Origin: Margaritifera margaritifera
Taxonomy: Eukaryota > Mollusca > Bivalvia > Unionida > Margaritiferidae
Assembly: GCA_029931535.1 (NCBI GenBank)
Contig: JAQPZY010001423.1
Coordinates: 186,001-250,000, forward strand
DNA length: 64,000 nt
Reading direction: 5' to 3'
The notes beneath the pieces were generated by a model that was given only the letters and a program-made list of their open reading frames with translations, was not told the origin of the DNA and did no database searches. The position numbers and the translations under genes are program-made. Shown in pieces: positions 1 through 12,330 of the stretch; within the stretch, counting starts at the first letter, position 1, and each line of letters opens with the position of its first letter.

Positions 1-527
1 TGTTGATGGCTTAATTCGTTTTAATGGCACTTTTAACACATTATTGGCTAGATCCTGCAATTTGTTCAACAAGACAACTGCCTAGCAGATATATTTGTGA
101 TTATGGCTGATGTCTGGCCACCAGTTGTGCCAACTAATTAGCCTCATGTCATCTAGCATGGAAGCAAAAATATGGTGAAAATTCAAGCAAGTATGAACTG
201 ACTATACTAGGTTCATTCATATAAATTAAAACACATCTTCAACAATATACATACAATTTTCTGTGCAAGACCAATTGCAGCTGTAATTCTGTCCCCAAAT
301 GAAATCTTATTGCCCTAAAATAGCATAACCAAACTATCATTAACATTTATAAAGCAAATGGAAACATAAGCAAACTAGAGCTACCCCCCCCCCCCAACAC
401 ACATGTGAACATGACCCATGAGTCCTAAACCAAAATCTGTTACATACATTATATGTCTTGCTATAAATGCATGTCCAGTTTGGTCAACTATAAAATGTGC
501 CAATAAACCACTAAGCCCCTGCAAAAA
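1..527. other. Unannotated AT-rich sequence
   Basis: No open frame, repeat family or RNA gene recognised. An 11-base C run lies near 386-396. Confidence 0.5.
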
Positions 528-1145
528 TAATTCAATTAAAATTCAAAGTTCCAAGTCAAACAGGGGTCTGTTCTACTGATTACTCCTAACAAACTGCATA
601 GACTGAGATCTGCCGGCACACTATGCGATGGCAGATTTGGGCCTATGCAGTTTGCAGTAGGACCCAACTTTTATGCGAGTATATAAGGTAGATCTTCTTC
701 ACATAAAGCCATGACCTTCATAAGTTCTTTAGCATAAACAAAATTGAAAGACCAATGTCAAATAGGAACCATGACTCCATTCAATTTTGTCAGAAAATAG
801 CGAAAACTGAACTTGCCTTGAGTATTTTTAATGTGAAACCTAGTACCAAATTTGATTTCAATCCATGAAGTTCTTCAAAAATTCTTGGGTGGAAATGAAA
901 TGGAATTCAAAATTCCAAGTCAAATAGAGACCATATCTCCATTAAACTTAGCCAGCAAACAGTGAAAATCAAACTTGACCTAGGTATTCTTAATGGTAAA
1001 GCCTTATAACAAATTCAATTCAATCCATTAAGTCCTATCAGAGTTATTAAGTGGAAATGAAATTGTGATGACAAGATGGGATGTGATGGGATGTGAGGGA
1101 ATGGGCTATTATATGCCCCCTCCACAGACATCAGGGGCATAAAAT
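528..1145 (+). repeat. Repeat family 6, ~145-160-bp tandem units
   Basis: Diverged units share the cores AATTCCAAGTCAAATAGAGACC, GAAAATCAAACTTGACCTAG and CAATCCATTAAGTCC-like segments, recurring near 536, 738 and 900. A hairpin MITE fragment (564-690) sits within the first unit. The block closes with GATGGGATGTGATGGGATGTG and a GGGCTATTATATGCCCC motif. No coding potential is seen. Confidence 0.6.
564..690 (-). mobile_element. Truncated copy of the hairpin MITE (family M)
   Basis: On the minus strand it begins TACCTTATATACTCGCAT, matching the terminus of the full copy at 42502-42707. It includes both arms of the internal inverted repeat (about 590-614 and 630-654, arms containing AAACTGCATAG and GGCAGAT). 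It stops after the segment AATCAGTAGAACA, so the distal half is missing. Confidence 0.7.
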
Positions 1146-1150
1146 AGAAT

Positions 1151-2172
1151 TAAAGAGTCCAGGAATTGACACTCTTCTATCTGAAAAGAATTTCCAGGAA
1201 TTCAAGATAAGGCCATTTCTTCTTTTTTAACTGCTGAGCGCTGAATCCATCTGATATTCTTGAGCAATAAGATTTTCATATTAGCCAATGTGGCTGCCGT
1301 ACTAGCTGTAAAATCGGCACCATTTCATTTAGATTAAACTAGGCATCATTTGAAGACTTTTGGTGAAAACCTCTTGTTGACATGTACATCCATTCAATAT
1401 TTTCATTGTGGCAGCCCAGTCTGAGGTCAGATCAGATTGGCACTATTTTCATTCAGGACCAACTAGGTATTTAATTAGTCTTTCAGTGAAAACTGGATGT
1501 CAATATGACTTTCCATTTAGTAGCAATAACAAGATTATCAAGTGGCTGTCATGGTGGCCATGCTGTATGTCAGATTGACACATTTTTTATTTAGGACCAA
1601 CTAGATGCCATAAGTCATCCGGTGAAAACCCCATGTTAATATGACTTTCCATTCAGGATGAGTAGCAATTACAAGATTTTCAACATGGCTGTATTGGTGG
1701 CCATACTGGATATCACAGTGGAACCATTTTTATTTAGGACCAACTTGGTATCATGAAAATACTTCAGGTGAAAACCCATGTTGATATGACTTTCCATGCT
1801 GGAGAAGTTGCCATAACAAGATTTTAAGGATGGAGGTCATAGCAGCACCATTTTAATGCAGAACCAACTAAATATCATACGAGGTCTTTCAGTGAAAACC
1901 TCATGGTGTTATGACCATCAATTCAGAAGGAGTAGCAATAACAAGATTTTCAACATGGCTGCTGTGGTGGCCATATTGGATGTCTGAGCAGTGCCATTTT
2001 CATTTAGGACCAACTAGACCCTGGAATGAATGTGGTGTACAATTTCAATGCAATCGTCGAAGTAATTTAGGAGGAGTAGCAATAACTTGTGCTAACAGAT
2101 GGATGGAAGTTGGACAACAGGGAACAGGCCATTCATACGCTCCTCTGGTTTATGACAAGTAGAGCTAAAAAT
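1151..2172 (+). repeat. Repeat family 1 array, copy A1
   Basis: Head (AAGAGTCC, then AAAAGAATTTCCAGGAATTC), about five or six ~140-148-bp monomers, and a tail ending CTGGTTTATGACAAGTAGAG then CTAAAAAT. Each monomer contains ACAAGATTTTCAAGATGGC, GTGGCCATATTGGATGTC, TTTTCATTTAGGACCAACTA and GTGAAAACCCCATGTTGATA. Open frames here are short, change frame between monomers and are not genes. Confidence 0.85.
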
Positions 2173-2889
2173 GTCACTGTACTTGCAATTTTTGTATATT
2201 TGTTCTTGTGTGAAAAAGAAAGTAAGTTAGTCCAACAATTAGGGGACAAAATTCCTGGAATGATGATGTTGCATGCTGAAAATCAAGCTCAGAAACACTG
2301 ACAAACTCAGCCGAAGACTTACCAATAATAAGCCCCCAGTTATATTTGTTTTTAATCCAATAATGAGGGAGTTATTGTGCAGAAACAAAAAGGGGTACAT
2401 ATGATTATAAGAGGCTGTAACTGCTACATGATCATGCAGAGTGCTGACAATACAACTGAGCCAAAGCCTTGTCAATATCAAACTGCATAACAAATTTAGT
2501 TGAAATCCAATGAGCAAAAGAGTTATTGTACAGAAACCAGAGTGAATGGGTCAGACAACCATCGGGTATAACTCCCTTAGAAAATGAAGTAAAATGCTGG
2601 TAATCCAACCTGGCAGAGGTTTTATAACAATCAATATGCCTACAAAAATCTGGTTGAGATCCAATCGTAATCGAGGGAGTGTTTGTGTGGAAACAAAATA
2701 GGATAGGTCTGATACTAAGGGGCTGTAACTCCCACTAAACGATGTTGCAGAACACTTCAGAATCATCCAAGGTGATATTAATATCAAGCTGCATACCAAA
2801 TCTGGTTGAAATGCAATAATAATTAGTATCATTACTGTGCAGAAACGAAAATCAGTGGGTATGACAATTCAGGGCTACAACTCAAATAA
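2173..2889 (+). repeat. Repeat family 2 array, left part
   Basis: Units of ~145-150 bp share GGGGCTGTAACTCC, TCAATATCAAGCTGCATAC, GGTTGAAATCCAATAAT and GAGTTATTGTGCAGAAAC. About four degenerate units are visible. The array resumes at 4820 after family 1 copy A2, suggesting A2 inserted into it. Confidence 0.75.
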
Positions 2890-4819
2890 ACAAGAGTCCC
2901 TTGAAGGGTCGGACACTCTACCTGGCGAAAAGAATTTCCTGGAATTCAAGATAAGACCATTTCTTCCTGTAACTGCTGAATGTTGAAACCATCTCTGATA
3001 TTCTTTAGCAATAACAAGATTTTCAAATTAGCTGCTGTGGTGGACATACTGTATGTCAGATTGGCACCATTTTCATTTAGGACTAAGCAGCCATTACTAG
3101 AAGTCATTTGGTGAAAACACATGTCAATATGACCTTCCCTTCTGGGGGATTTTCAAGACACCTGTTGTGGCGGTCATATTTGACGTACGATTGGCACCAT
3201 TTTTATTTAGGACCAACTAGGTATCGTAAGAAGTCTATTGGTGAAAACCCTATGTTAATATAGCCATCTATTAGGGAGGAGTAGAGATAACACTATTTTC
3301 AAGATGGCCTACATGGAGGCCATATTGAAGGTCAGTATGCATCATTTTCATTTTGGACCCACCAGACACCATAAGAAGTCTTCTGATGAAAAGCCCATGT
3401 CAAAATAACTTTCCATTTAAGAGCAGCAATAGCAAGATTTTCAAGATGGCCAAAATGGTGACCATATTGGTTGTCAGATAAGCACCATTTTTTAATTTAG
3501 GACCAACAAGACATTATAAAAAGTCTTTTGGTGAAAATCCCAGAGTTAATATGACTTTCTCTTTTGGAGGAGTAACAAGAACAAGATTTTCATGATAGGT
3601 GCCATGGTGGCCATATTTGATAACAGTTACGCACCATTTCCATTTAGGACCAACTAGACATCATAAGAAGTCTTCTGTTGAAAGCACAATCTCTTTATCA
3701 CCAGCCATTTAGGAGAAGTAGTCATAACAAGATTTTCAAGATGGCCATTGTGGTGACCATATTGGAGGTCAGATTGGCACCATTTTCAATTAGGACCAAC
3801 CAGACATCGTAAGAAGCCTTTCAGTGAAAACCCCATGCTGATATGACCATTCATTCAGGAGTAGTGATAAGATTTTCAAGATGGCCACAGTGGTGGCCAT
3901 ATTGGATGTCTGAGCAGCACCATTTTAGTTTAGGACCAACTAGCTTTCATATAAAGTCTTTAGTAAAAACCTCATTTTGATACAACTATCCATTCATGAT
4001 GAGTAGCAGTAACAATATGTTCAAGACAGATGCTGTGACATCCATATTGGATATGCAAGTGGCACCATTTTTCATTTAGTACCAACGAGACATCATAGGA
4101 AGTCTTCTGGTGAAAACCCATGTCAAAAATGACTTTTTGTTTGGGAGGAGTAGTGATAACAAAATTTTCAAGATGTTTGCTGTGGTAGCCATACTGGACC
4201 TCAGATCAACACTATTTTCATTTAGGACCAACTAGACATCATAAAAAGTCTTTTAGTGAAAACCCCATGTTGATGTGACCATCCATTCAGGAGTAGCAAA
4301 CACAAATTTTTTAAAATGGCCACTGTAGTGGCCATGCTAGAACTCAGATCAGCTCCATTTTCATTTAGGACCAGCTAGACATCATACGAAGTCTTCTGGT
4401 GAAAACCCCATGTCAATATAACTTTCTGCTCAGGAGTAGCAATAACAAGATTTTCAAGATGGCTGCCATGGTGGACATACTGGATGTCAGATCAGCGCCA
4501 TTTTCTTTTAGAACCAACTAGACATCACAAGAAGTCTTCTAGTGAAAACTGCATGTTGATATGACCATCCATTCAGGAGGAGTAGCAATAACAAGATTTT
4601 CAAGATGGCCTCTGTGATGGCCATATTGGATGTCTTAATGGCACCATTATCATTTAGGACCAGCTAGAACTAGAACATAGGATGAATGTGTGTGTAAAGT
4701 TTGATGGCAATTCTCCAAGTAGTTTACAAGGTGCAGTGAAAACAAACTTGTGATAATGGATGGACGGATGATGGACCATCCGATAAGCTCTTCCGGACTA
4801 TGACCAGTAGAGCTAAGAA
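2890..4819 (+). repeat. Repeat family 1 array, copy A2 (about 12 monomers)
   Basis: The longest uninterrupted copy. It starts ACAAGAGTCCCTTGAAGGG and then has monomers whose AAGATTTTCAAGATGGC cores fall near 3009, 3146, 3285, 3430, 3580, 3727, 3865, 4008, 4155, 4300, 4443 and 4583. The tail has a unique ~200-bp segment (GTGTGTAAAGTTTGATGGCA) and ends in a CTATGACCAGTAGAGCTAA stem-loop region. Monomers carry an imperfect palindrome around ATGGCCAC..GTGGCCAT. Confidence 0.87.
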
Positions 4820-5545
4820 TAACACAGAACACAGAGTCATCAGCAATCTCTGTCAAGATCTCATCAATATCAAGCTGCACACTAGATTTGGTTGAAATGC
4901 AGTAATAATTAAGTGAGTTATTTTGCAGAAACAGAAGTGGGCAGGTCTGTAAATCAGGAGCTTTAACTCTGGTAAATGACAATGAAGAACATTTATACAT
5001 GAACAAAGTAAAAAAACACATTAATACCGAGCTGCATACCAAATATGGTTGAAACAACAATTATTGAGGTAGTTATTGTTCAGAAACAAAAGTGGGTGCG
5101 TCTGATAATCAGGGGCCATAACTACACTAAACTATGAGACAGAATGCTGACAATATCTCTCAGTCGAGGTATTCTCAATATCAAGCTATATAATAAATTC
5201 AGTTGGAACAAAATAATGATTGAGGGAGTTACTGTGCATTAACAAAAGTGGCAGATCTGATAATCAGGGGCTGTAACTCTACTAAATGACAAAAAAAAAA
5301 TGCTGACAATCTCTCTTACCCAAGGTTTCCTCAAAATTTGGTTGAAATCCAATAATAATTAAGAGAGTTATTATACAAAAAGGAAAACTGGTGGCTCCGA
5401 CAATCAGGGGCTATAACTTTGCTAAGCGATGATGTATCACACTACACTAACAGAGCAATGGATTCATATATATCAAGCTACATACTAAAGTTGCTTGAAA
5501 TGCATTAATATTTAAGGGAGTTATTGTGAGGAAATGAAAGTGAGA
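4820..5545 (+). repeat. Repeat family 2 array, right part
   Basis: Continues the unit interrupted at 2889: TCATCAATATCAAGCTGC, GGTTGAAATGCAGTAATAAT, GAGTTATTTTGCAGAAAC, about five units with decreasing similarity. It ends in a GATGGACAGATAGAAAGATAG stretch just downstream, a typical cassette tail. Confidence 0.72.
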
Positions 5546-6305
5546 TGGACAGATAGAAAGATAGAAAGGCAAAAGAACAAAATAATGGCAAGACAGACAG
5601 GCCCAATTTAACATCGTGTTTTCTACTACAACTAGGGAATAAAAATGGGCCAATACAAATTTCACATAAAGCAGGGCAATTTTCCTATCATATGGTATAA
5701 CATGCTTGTTCATGCTGGTACATTATAACATCTGTCCTTGTAAGGATTGTTTAAGTGTATACCAGGGATTCCAAAATTCGTATGGCTTGTGCCGGACATT
5801 TTTTTCGATAATATTAAAGTGGTGGCCAGATATTTGTGAAATTTAATATAAAAATGTTCAAAGGAGGTGTAAGAAGTTGCACAAAAAAAGGAGAGAAAAC
5901 ATTGATATACTTAATTATTAATTATACCAGAAAGGTCAGCTGTTTTTATTCAAAGACTCACAAGCCATCATGGACCACCTTTGATCCCTTTATATAATAC
6001 CTCAATAAATATAAATCCCGCCTTTGGCCTTAAACTCTCCAAATATCAACAAAGTAATCAATTTACAGCTTGCGGTGTACATGTCAGCCATGGTGTAACA
6101 ATTCTTAATCAGATTATGCAGCATGCTTCATTGCACCCGTCATTTTACTGGCGGAACAGTTCCGGGCCCCAGTAGACTGGTTCCTCCCCCCCCCCCCTTA
6201 AAAAAAAAAAATCTTTTAATTTTCAAAAGTTGTAAATTTCAACTATCAAACAGTATGAGCGGTAAATGGCCTTTAAAAGTGTTTTTGTCCTACCACCAGT
6301 AGAAT
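5546..6305. other. Unannotated AT-rich sequence
   Basis: No gene or repeat family recognised beyond a poly-C/poly-A junction at 6186-6210. The 64-codon open frame at 5981-6175 has no recognisable features and I do not call it. Confidence 0.5.
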
Positions 6306-6535
6306 CACATGTATGCCTATGTCAATATGACCATTGATTTTGAAGGAGTAGGGACAAGAAGATTTTCAAGACGGCTGCCATAGCCACCATATTTAAGGTC
6401 AGAAACAATTAGATAAATTAAGAAGTCTTCTGGTTAAAACCCACTGTGGTGGCCATACTGGATATCAGATTGGCACAATTTTCATTTAAGATCAACTAGA
6501 CACCATAAGAACCCCATCAGGGATTTACAAATCCA
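6306..6535 (+). repeat. Repeat family 1 fragment, copy A3
   Basis: About one and a half degraded monomers (GTCAATATGACCATTGATTT, AAGAAGATTTTCAAGACGGC, CCATACTGGATATCAGATTG) without head or tail. Confidence 0.7.
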
Positions 6536-7495
6536 CTTGCCCAACTCCCAGGACAAGCTCAAATTTGGTTCAGGCAAGCTCAAGTTTGCAAGTCAAAAAA
6601 ATTGAGAGAGGGATACAAGATAACAAGAAATTTTATTTAATATTTATGGTCTGGGTAAAATACATAAAACACCATTAGCTCTGTACAAGCTATATTACCA
6701 ACAAGTTTTATACCCTGCGATCTCGCCACAGTACATATATCAGCACCTTTATTTGGCCTTTATATGTAGCACATTCTTCTTCAGCATAACTGGCTACAGT
6801 TTCTTTCATCTATTGTATGTGTCATTTCCATCTTGTAGTCAATGTCAAGGTCAGTCTCACATTTTCTCGCGCTGACATTGATAATGTGAATATTTACTAT
6901 TTATAGCATGTTTTGACACATAAGGAATATTTATATTTTAACTTATCAGTTAAATTTTAATCATAATATTTATATGTATACTGGATTTGCCGACTTTCAG
7001 GTCCTAAGTTAGCCTCGGGCAGTTTGTCAGATTGCTGACTCTAAACAATTGACTTTTCAAAGATTCTTTTGATGCATGTCGCCACTTTTATGGTGACTAG
7101 GTGTAAATTGTTAATAATACAACTTGTGAGATTTCTCTGACAGGTGTGTTTGGAAATAAAATGCACTCATCTCTAATGATTCAGCACCAGAAGGATTTCG
7201 TTCAAAGCGTGATTGATGTTATGAAAATGTAGCACCCACAAGCGATGATTTTGATCTGTTGTTTACTTGACATATACAGGAGACTGATACATACTTAATG
7301 CTTGGCAAACAATTAAATGGACAAAAATAAGTATTCTCAAATCATTCTCAAAAGTTGGATTCTCAAATATTTTGATGTATGTCGCCGATTTCAAGGCGAC
7401 TAGATGATCATTGTTAAGTAAATGGATAAAGTAAGTGTTCACAAATCCTTCTGTTGTGAGTATAGATAAATCATTACAAACAGTCTAGCTTTCAT

Positions 7496-7531
<36 letters not shown>

Positions 7532-7710
7532 GCTTAAAAATCTAGCGATTTCCAAACCCTTTTCTACCTATCCATTTATCTGTCTATATACATGTACATG
7601 CCTGCTTTTTCTCTTCTAACTATATCTGCTTCTCCTTCTAATTTACATATCTATCTACATGTATTATTTACATATATATTTTTTTATAACTTTAATTATC
7701 GGCATTTAGC
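6536..7710. other. Unannotated sequence with a duplicated stem and a CT microsatellite
   Basis: Two related segments occur at about 7060-7115 and 7360-7415, each with GATG(C/T)ATGTCGCC followed by a GGCGACTAG or GGTGACTAG partner. In the second the GTCGCC/GGCGAC arms pair exactly. A (CT)n run occupies about 7497-7529. No gene found. Confidence 0.5.
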
Positions 7711-8168
7711 TTTTCATTCAGGACTGACTAGACTTCATAAGAAGTCTTCTAATGAAAACCCCATATATATATGACTTTCCATTCAGATGTAGCAATAACA
7801 AGATTTTCAATACGACTGCCATAGTGGCCATATTAAATGTCAGATCAGCACCATTTTCACTTAGCATCCCCTAGACATCATAAAAAGTCTTTTAGTGAAA
7901 ATCCCATTTTGATATCACAATTCATTCAGGAGGAGTAGCAATAACAAGATTTTCAAGATCGCTGCTGTGGTGGCAATATTGGATGTCTGAGCAATACCAT
8001 TTTCATTTAGGACCAACCAGACCTTGGGGTGAATGTTCGTGTAAAGTTTCATTGCAATACACCAAGCAGTTTTGGAAGATTAGCAATAAAAAACTTGTGG
8101 GTGGAAGTAGGAAAATGGACAAAAGGCTATCCTAAAAGCAATCCCTCTATAACCAGTAGAGCTAAAAA
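7711..8168 (+). repeat. Repeat family 1, copy A4 (3' part with tail)
   Basis: Two to three monomers followed by the family tail (AAAGTTTCATTGCAATACAC, then ACCAGTAGAGCTAAAAA). The head is missing. Confidence 0.8.
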
Positions 8169-8690
8169 GGGAAATTATTATAATAAATGTTGGTAGATAA
8201 TGGGTGAACACCGAAATTAAAAGAGAGCAAGATCCGGAATGGAAAGATCTATAGTGCAGCTCTTATCAGGAGAACCAGGTATTAAAACATATAATAATGT
8301 GAGTGTTCAAGGAAAAGATGAACATGAGTGCAGATGTCAAATTTAAGGTGACAAAATTGTCAAAGCAAATAAAATTGTCACGTTTTTTGTTCTTCATTTT
8401 ACCACTACTTGAGCATTAAGTACTATCTAGTATTTTTATTTGTCCTGTTGAAGTTTTGTGTCTCTCCCCCACCCCACCCATATTTGGAGGACATGGGAAC
8501 ACTATCCCCTGCTCTTTGAATCCTAGGTGCAACACTGGTTTTCATAATTCTTCAGGGAGAAGAACTATCCTGTGATTCTAAGTAGTCAATATTATGGGTT
8601 ACTTCCCTATCTCTGCTTTAATTTAGCAAGAAAGAACAGGAATTTTATAAGCACCAAAATAAAATATGGTTTAAATTGCACATGGTTTGA
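8169..8690. other. Unannotated sequence
   Basis: AT-rich, no open frame, repeat family or RNA recognised. Confidence 0.45.
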
Positions 8691-9455
8691 GAACTATTTC
8701 TAACTGTGCTGAATTTCATTAATATGTGCAGATCCTGCTCATAATAAAAGCAGACATCTTGATGATTTAAGTCTATTTACCACTTTCAATCAAAATTGGA
8801 TACAAAAAATAGTCTCTAGAGTGGTAAAAAGTTTAACCAATCAGATGCATGATCCAGGGTTCATACAGCTGTTAGTAAAACAAATTCCAGACCTTTTCCA
8901 GATTGGTTTGCAATTTTTTTCCATGTGATAGGTCATGTGTCTTGCCAACCGCACTGAACCAGCAGGGTTGTCCCTAGACCAAATGACGTCCCAGGTGATT
9001 TATTAAATTCATGCGAGATCCTTATCATATAAGCCTATATTCCAAGGTTTATCAAAGTCTGACCAGAAATATGGCCTCCAGTGTGGCAACACACTCAGCT
9101 AATTAGAGGCAAGATCACCTCGTTATTATGTGGATCTCATTCGAAATCCAAGAGCCTGATGATATATGCCTATATTCCAAGTCTGATCAAGATCAGATCA
9201 AAAATGTAGCTTCCAGAGTGGTAACAAGCTCAGACAATTTGATGCAGGATCATCTCATTAATACACATAGATCTCACTCATATATGAATTCATCTGAGAT
9301 ATTGATGACGTGAACCTATATTCCAAGCCTGATCAAAACTAGATATAAAACATGACCTCCAGATTGGTAAGAATCAAATGTTGACGGAAAGACCATGGAT
9401 AATGGAGACACATGGACATACTATAAGCTCACTAGGCCTTACAGCGAGGTGAGCT
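8691..9455 (+). repeat. Repeat family 5 array, ~140-150-bp units
   Basis: Three to four units share CCTATATTCCAAGTCTGATC, AAATGTGGCCTCCAG-like, GTGGTAACAAGCTCAGACAA and CAGGATCACCTCGTTAAT-like cores. The tail (AAGACCATGGATAATGGAGA, then CACTAGGCCTTACAGCGAGG) has the same placement as tails in the other families. The 61-codon frame at 9128-9313 lies in these units and is not a gene. Confidence 0.72.
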
Positions 9456-10886
9456 AATAATTTGTTTTCTTCCGGAAAACTATACAACAGAATTTCACCC
9501 AACAGCAGTATTTTATTCCATTATACTGCTTTTAAAAATTAATTATTAACTGGCAACAAACAGACTTGCTACCTTGAAAAAACATAACACTTAATTGACA
9601 GACATTTCTGGTTTAGTCTCACAGTAAAGTTTTATTTAATCAAGTCCCCAAACAAGCCTTGGCTGATAATAAAAGTTAACTGTTGTTACTAGTATCTCTT
9701 TTTCTTCTTCTTTTCAATCAGGGCCTAAGCTACACATAGTTTGTTCTAAAAGTTTGCAATGTACTGACACACTGATGTAAATTACAAACCCCGTGACAAT
9801 CTTTAAATTAAAAAGTTTTTGGTAAGTCCTGTTGATAAGGTTTCATAACTATGTTGTCTTGTGCTTTGTGGCCATAGTGTTTACACACTGGGATAAAGTA
9901 ATTACCAAACAAATGCATGTGAGAATTACGGGTACCAATTGTCAAATGTTCAACATTTCAACTTTGTAAATGGTCATTTCAGCTCATTTGTTGCCTATGT
10001 CCTGCAAATATGTCTGTTTTGGAATCTCTGGTGTATACATGTATGTATACTCATGTATTTATGTAAATATATATATATGTGTATGTGTATTGGTCATGTT
10101 TGCTATTTGTGTTTAATGATATGAAGTATGATCTGAGTGGTGTAACAAAAGAAGGACAGGAAAAACAAACAGGAAAACTGATGAAGGCAGTTGCCTTGAG
10201 AACTTACTGAGCTTGAATTTGTCTTCATGTTCTGGAGGAAGGAAATAAAAAAAGGAAACTCAGGCTTACAACAAAGTTGACATTGCTGGTCACTCAGAAG
10301 CTCTAAACAGATACCTTGTTAATCTCTGTTACTGTTTTGGTTGGGTGTTTTCTTCTTTGTCTCTTGGCAAGTTGTTGCAGTTAAATTAGAATTTTAAAAG
10401 CAAGTAATATTTGATTTTGTTTTAGAATGACATTTTATGGATTAGTTTCATTCTTCTCTGTAGCGTAACATAACCTTAGGGAAATAATCTGCTGTGGTAT
10501 TCTCCTGAAATCATTTCTATGTATATGTTGGAACCAGATGAGAGTTGGCAGTGCTCATCTACAGTGATAATAACAGATCAATATATCTGAACTTTTGTGG
10601 ATATTTTGCAATTGATCATGTCCATCCATCCATCCATACATTAGTTGGCTTTCCTAGCAACTTCGTATGCATTAAGTGAGTGGGATGATCATATCTGGTA
10701 TAATTTGGCATGAGAATGAGTACATTACATCAAATATGTGGATCCTGGATGCAGCCTAAAGGAGAGAAGAAGTGGAGGATAAAGGTTACATTTTCATAGA
10801 TAACATGAAAGCTTACATGGGACCAGAACTCAATCTACATTGATTGAAGGGTGTGTGTGTGTGTGGAAATATAGTAATTTTGGGGC
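9456..10886. other. Unannotated AT-rich sequence
   Basis: No exon, repeat cassette or RNA recognised. A short (ATCC)n run lies at about 10621-10636. Confidence 0.5.
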
Positions 10887-11289
10887 GGTAAAACTAATTT
10901 TAATGATGTAATACTTATCTGCTGCTACAGCATTACTTACCTTTTCTGGACAGAAATCACCCTCATCCGTATAAGAAAATTCTATCATCCCATTCAATGG
11001 AAAGTTCCATAAGTCAGAACTTGAAAGAACACAAGTCCAGGCTGTTCCCCATGTCATAGGCCCATGCACAGTGGCCTTCCTCTTTCTTAGGAACCCAGAC
11101 TATTTCTGGGACATCAGAGCGTGATGAAAGGAGGGGTTTACCCCCCCCCCAAAGTTACATTTTAATATCAACAAGATGTTACCTGTCACAACTGCGTTGC
11201 TGAATTTGCCAGTGCGGAGGAAGGAAGATGGCTTTTTAAAAATGGCATAAATAAAGGATATACTCATCCTTATGTTACGAATGTCCACT

Positions 11290-12330
11290 ACTGTAAGTTG
11301 GTATCTGTCTGGGACACATTTTGTGCTGCAACTATGGGCCCTAAAGAAAATATGCCTTTGCACAGGTGCATCAAAGAATTAAAGTAGAAAGAGAAGGAAT
11401 TCTGTGATTGCCAAAATATGGCTTTCATAACATCCTCCAATGACAAATGAGTTAGAAAGGCCCATGAAGTAGCAATGGCTCAAACCTAATGGACTTGCAT
11501 CTTCATGAATGAAAGGTCCCTCTCTGTAAGGGACTGATAAGCCCTCTTGATCATCTGGACAATCAACCTAAAAATAGTGGATGACACAATATCAGCAGAG
11601 CCCTTTAAGGGAAGGAAAAGGCACTCCTACCTTTCCTTCTCCCTTTAGAGGAGGCCAAATAGAACTGTAAAACCCCAACTAGGCATAAAAGTCAATCTTG
11701 ATCATTCCCAGCACAGATACAACTGAAACTGGGGATCTATATAAAGAATGCAGCTACCGAAGGAAGCTGGTTTTTTGCTGAGAAAACCTGGTTGGCAAAG
11801 GAGCGAAAGCAATTCATAACTGCTGTTGAACCTTAAACAACCTTCTTCTGAAGACAGACCATGTAGCTTGCTCCTTTGCCTCACAGATGCTAAAGATAGC
11901 AGGAAAGTCTTAAGGGTAAGGTTCTCGAAAGAAGCATCACGCAAAGGTTCCATAGGGAGGTTTTGACAAAGACCACAACACGCATGAGAGATTCGAACAG
12001 GGCATTTATGATAGACACAGGTTTCTGCAGCTCAAAATACCCGATAAGGTCAGAAATATGATTCGAACCAATGACTGGGTCTTTTGAAAATATGAGTGTG
12101 TTGGATAGGCCCTTTAGTAGTAGAAACTGAGCATTTTAGGAATAGAAGAAAATCAGCCACTGTGCTCGTAGAATGACAGCTAGGATTAATGCGTTTCCTA
12201 CTGCACCAATTGTAAAAGATTCCCCACTTGGCACCATAAATCATGGACATGGAGCATCTCCTGGCCTGAACATAGCACTTGGAAACTTTTCTCAAAAACT
12301 TGTTCTGGCAGATAGATTGCTCAAGATGGT
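11290..12330 (-). pseudogene. DIRS-A tyrosine recombinase pseudogene
   Basis: Three blocks match the DIRS recombinase in order on the minus strand but in different frames. The N-terminal SAM-like segment (about 12200-12300) has MIYGAKWGIFYNWCSRKRIN. The box-A block (11702-11953) has LTLKTFLLSLASVRQRSKLH, where the family has LA(S/T)..R.SE(L/I)HAL around the first catalytic Arg. The box-B block (about 11400-11560) has AIATSWAF then LSLEDVMKAIFWQSQNSFSF, preceded by the H..(R) region with in-frame stops. A FSLGP motif at about 11330 marks the C-terminus. The enzyme resolves or integrates the circular DNA intermediate. Here it is clearly broken. Confidence 0.82.
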
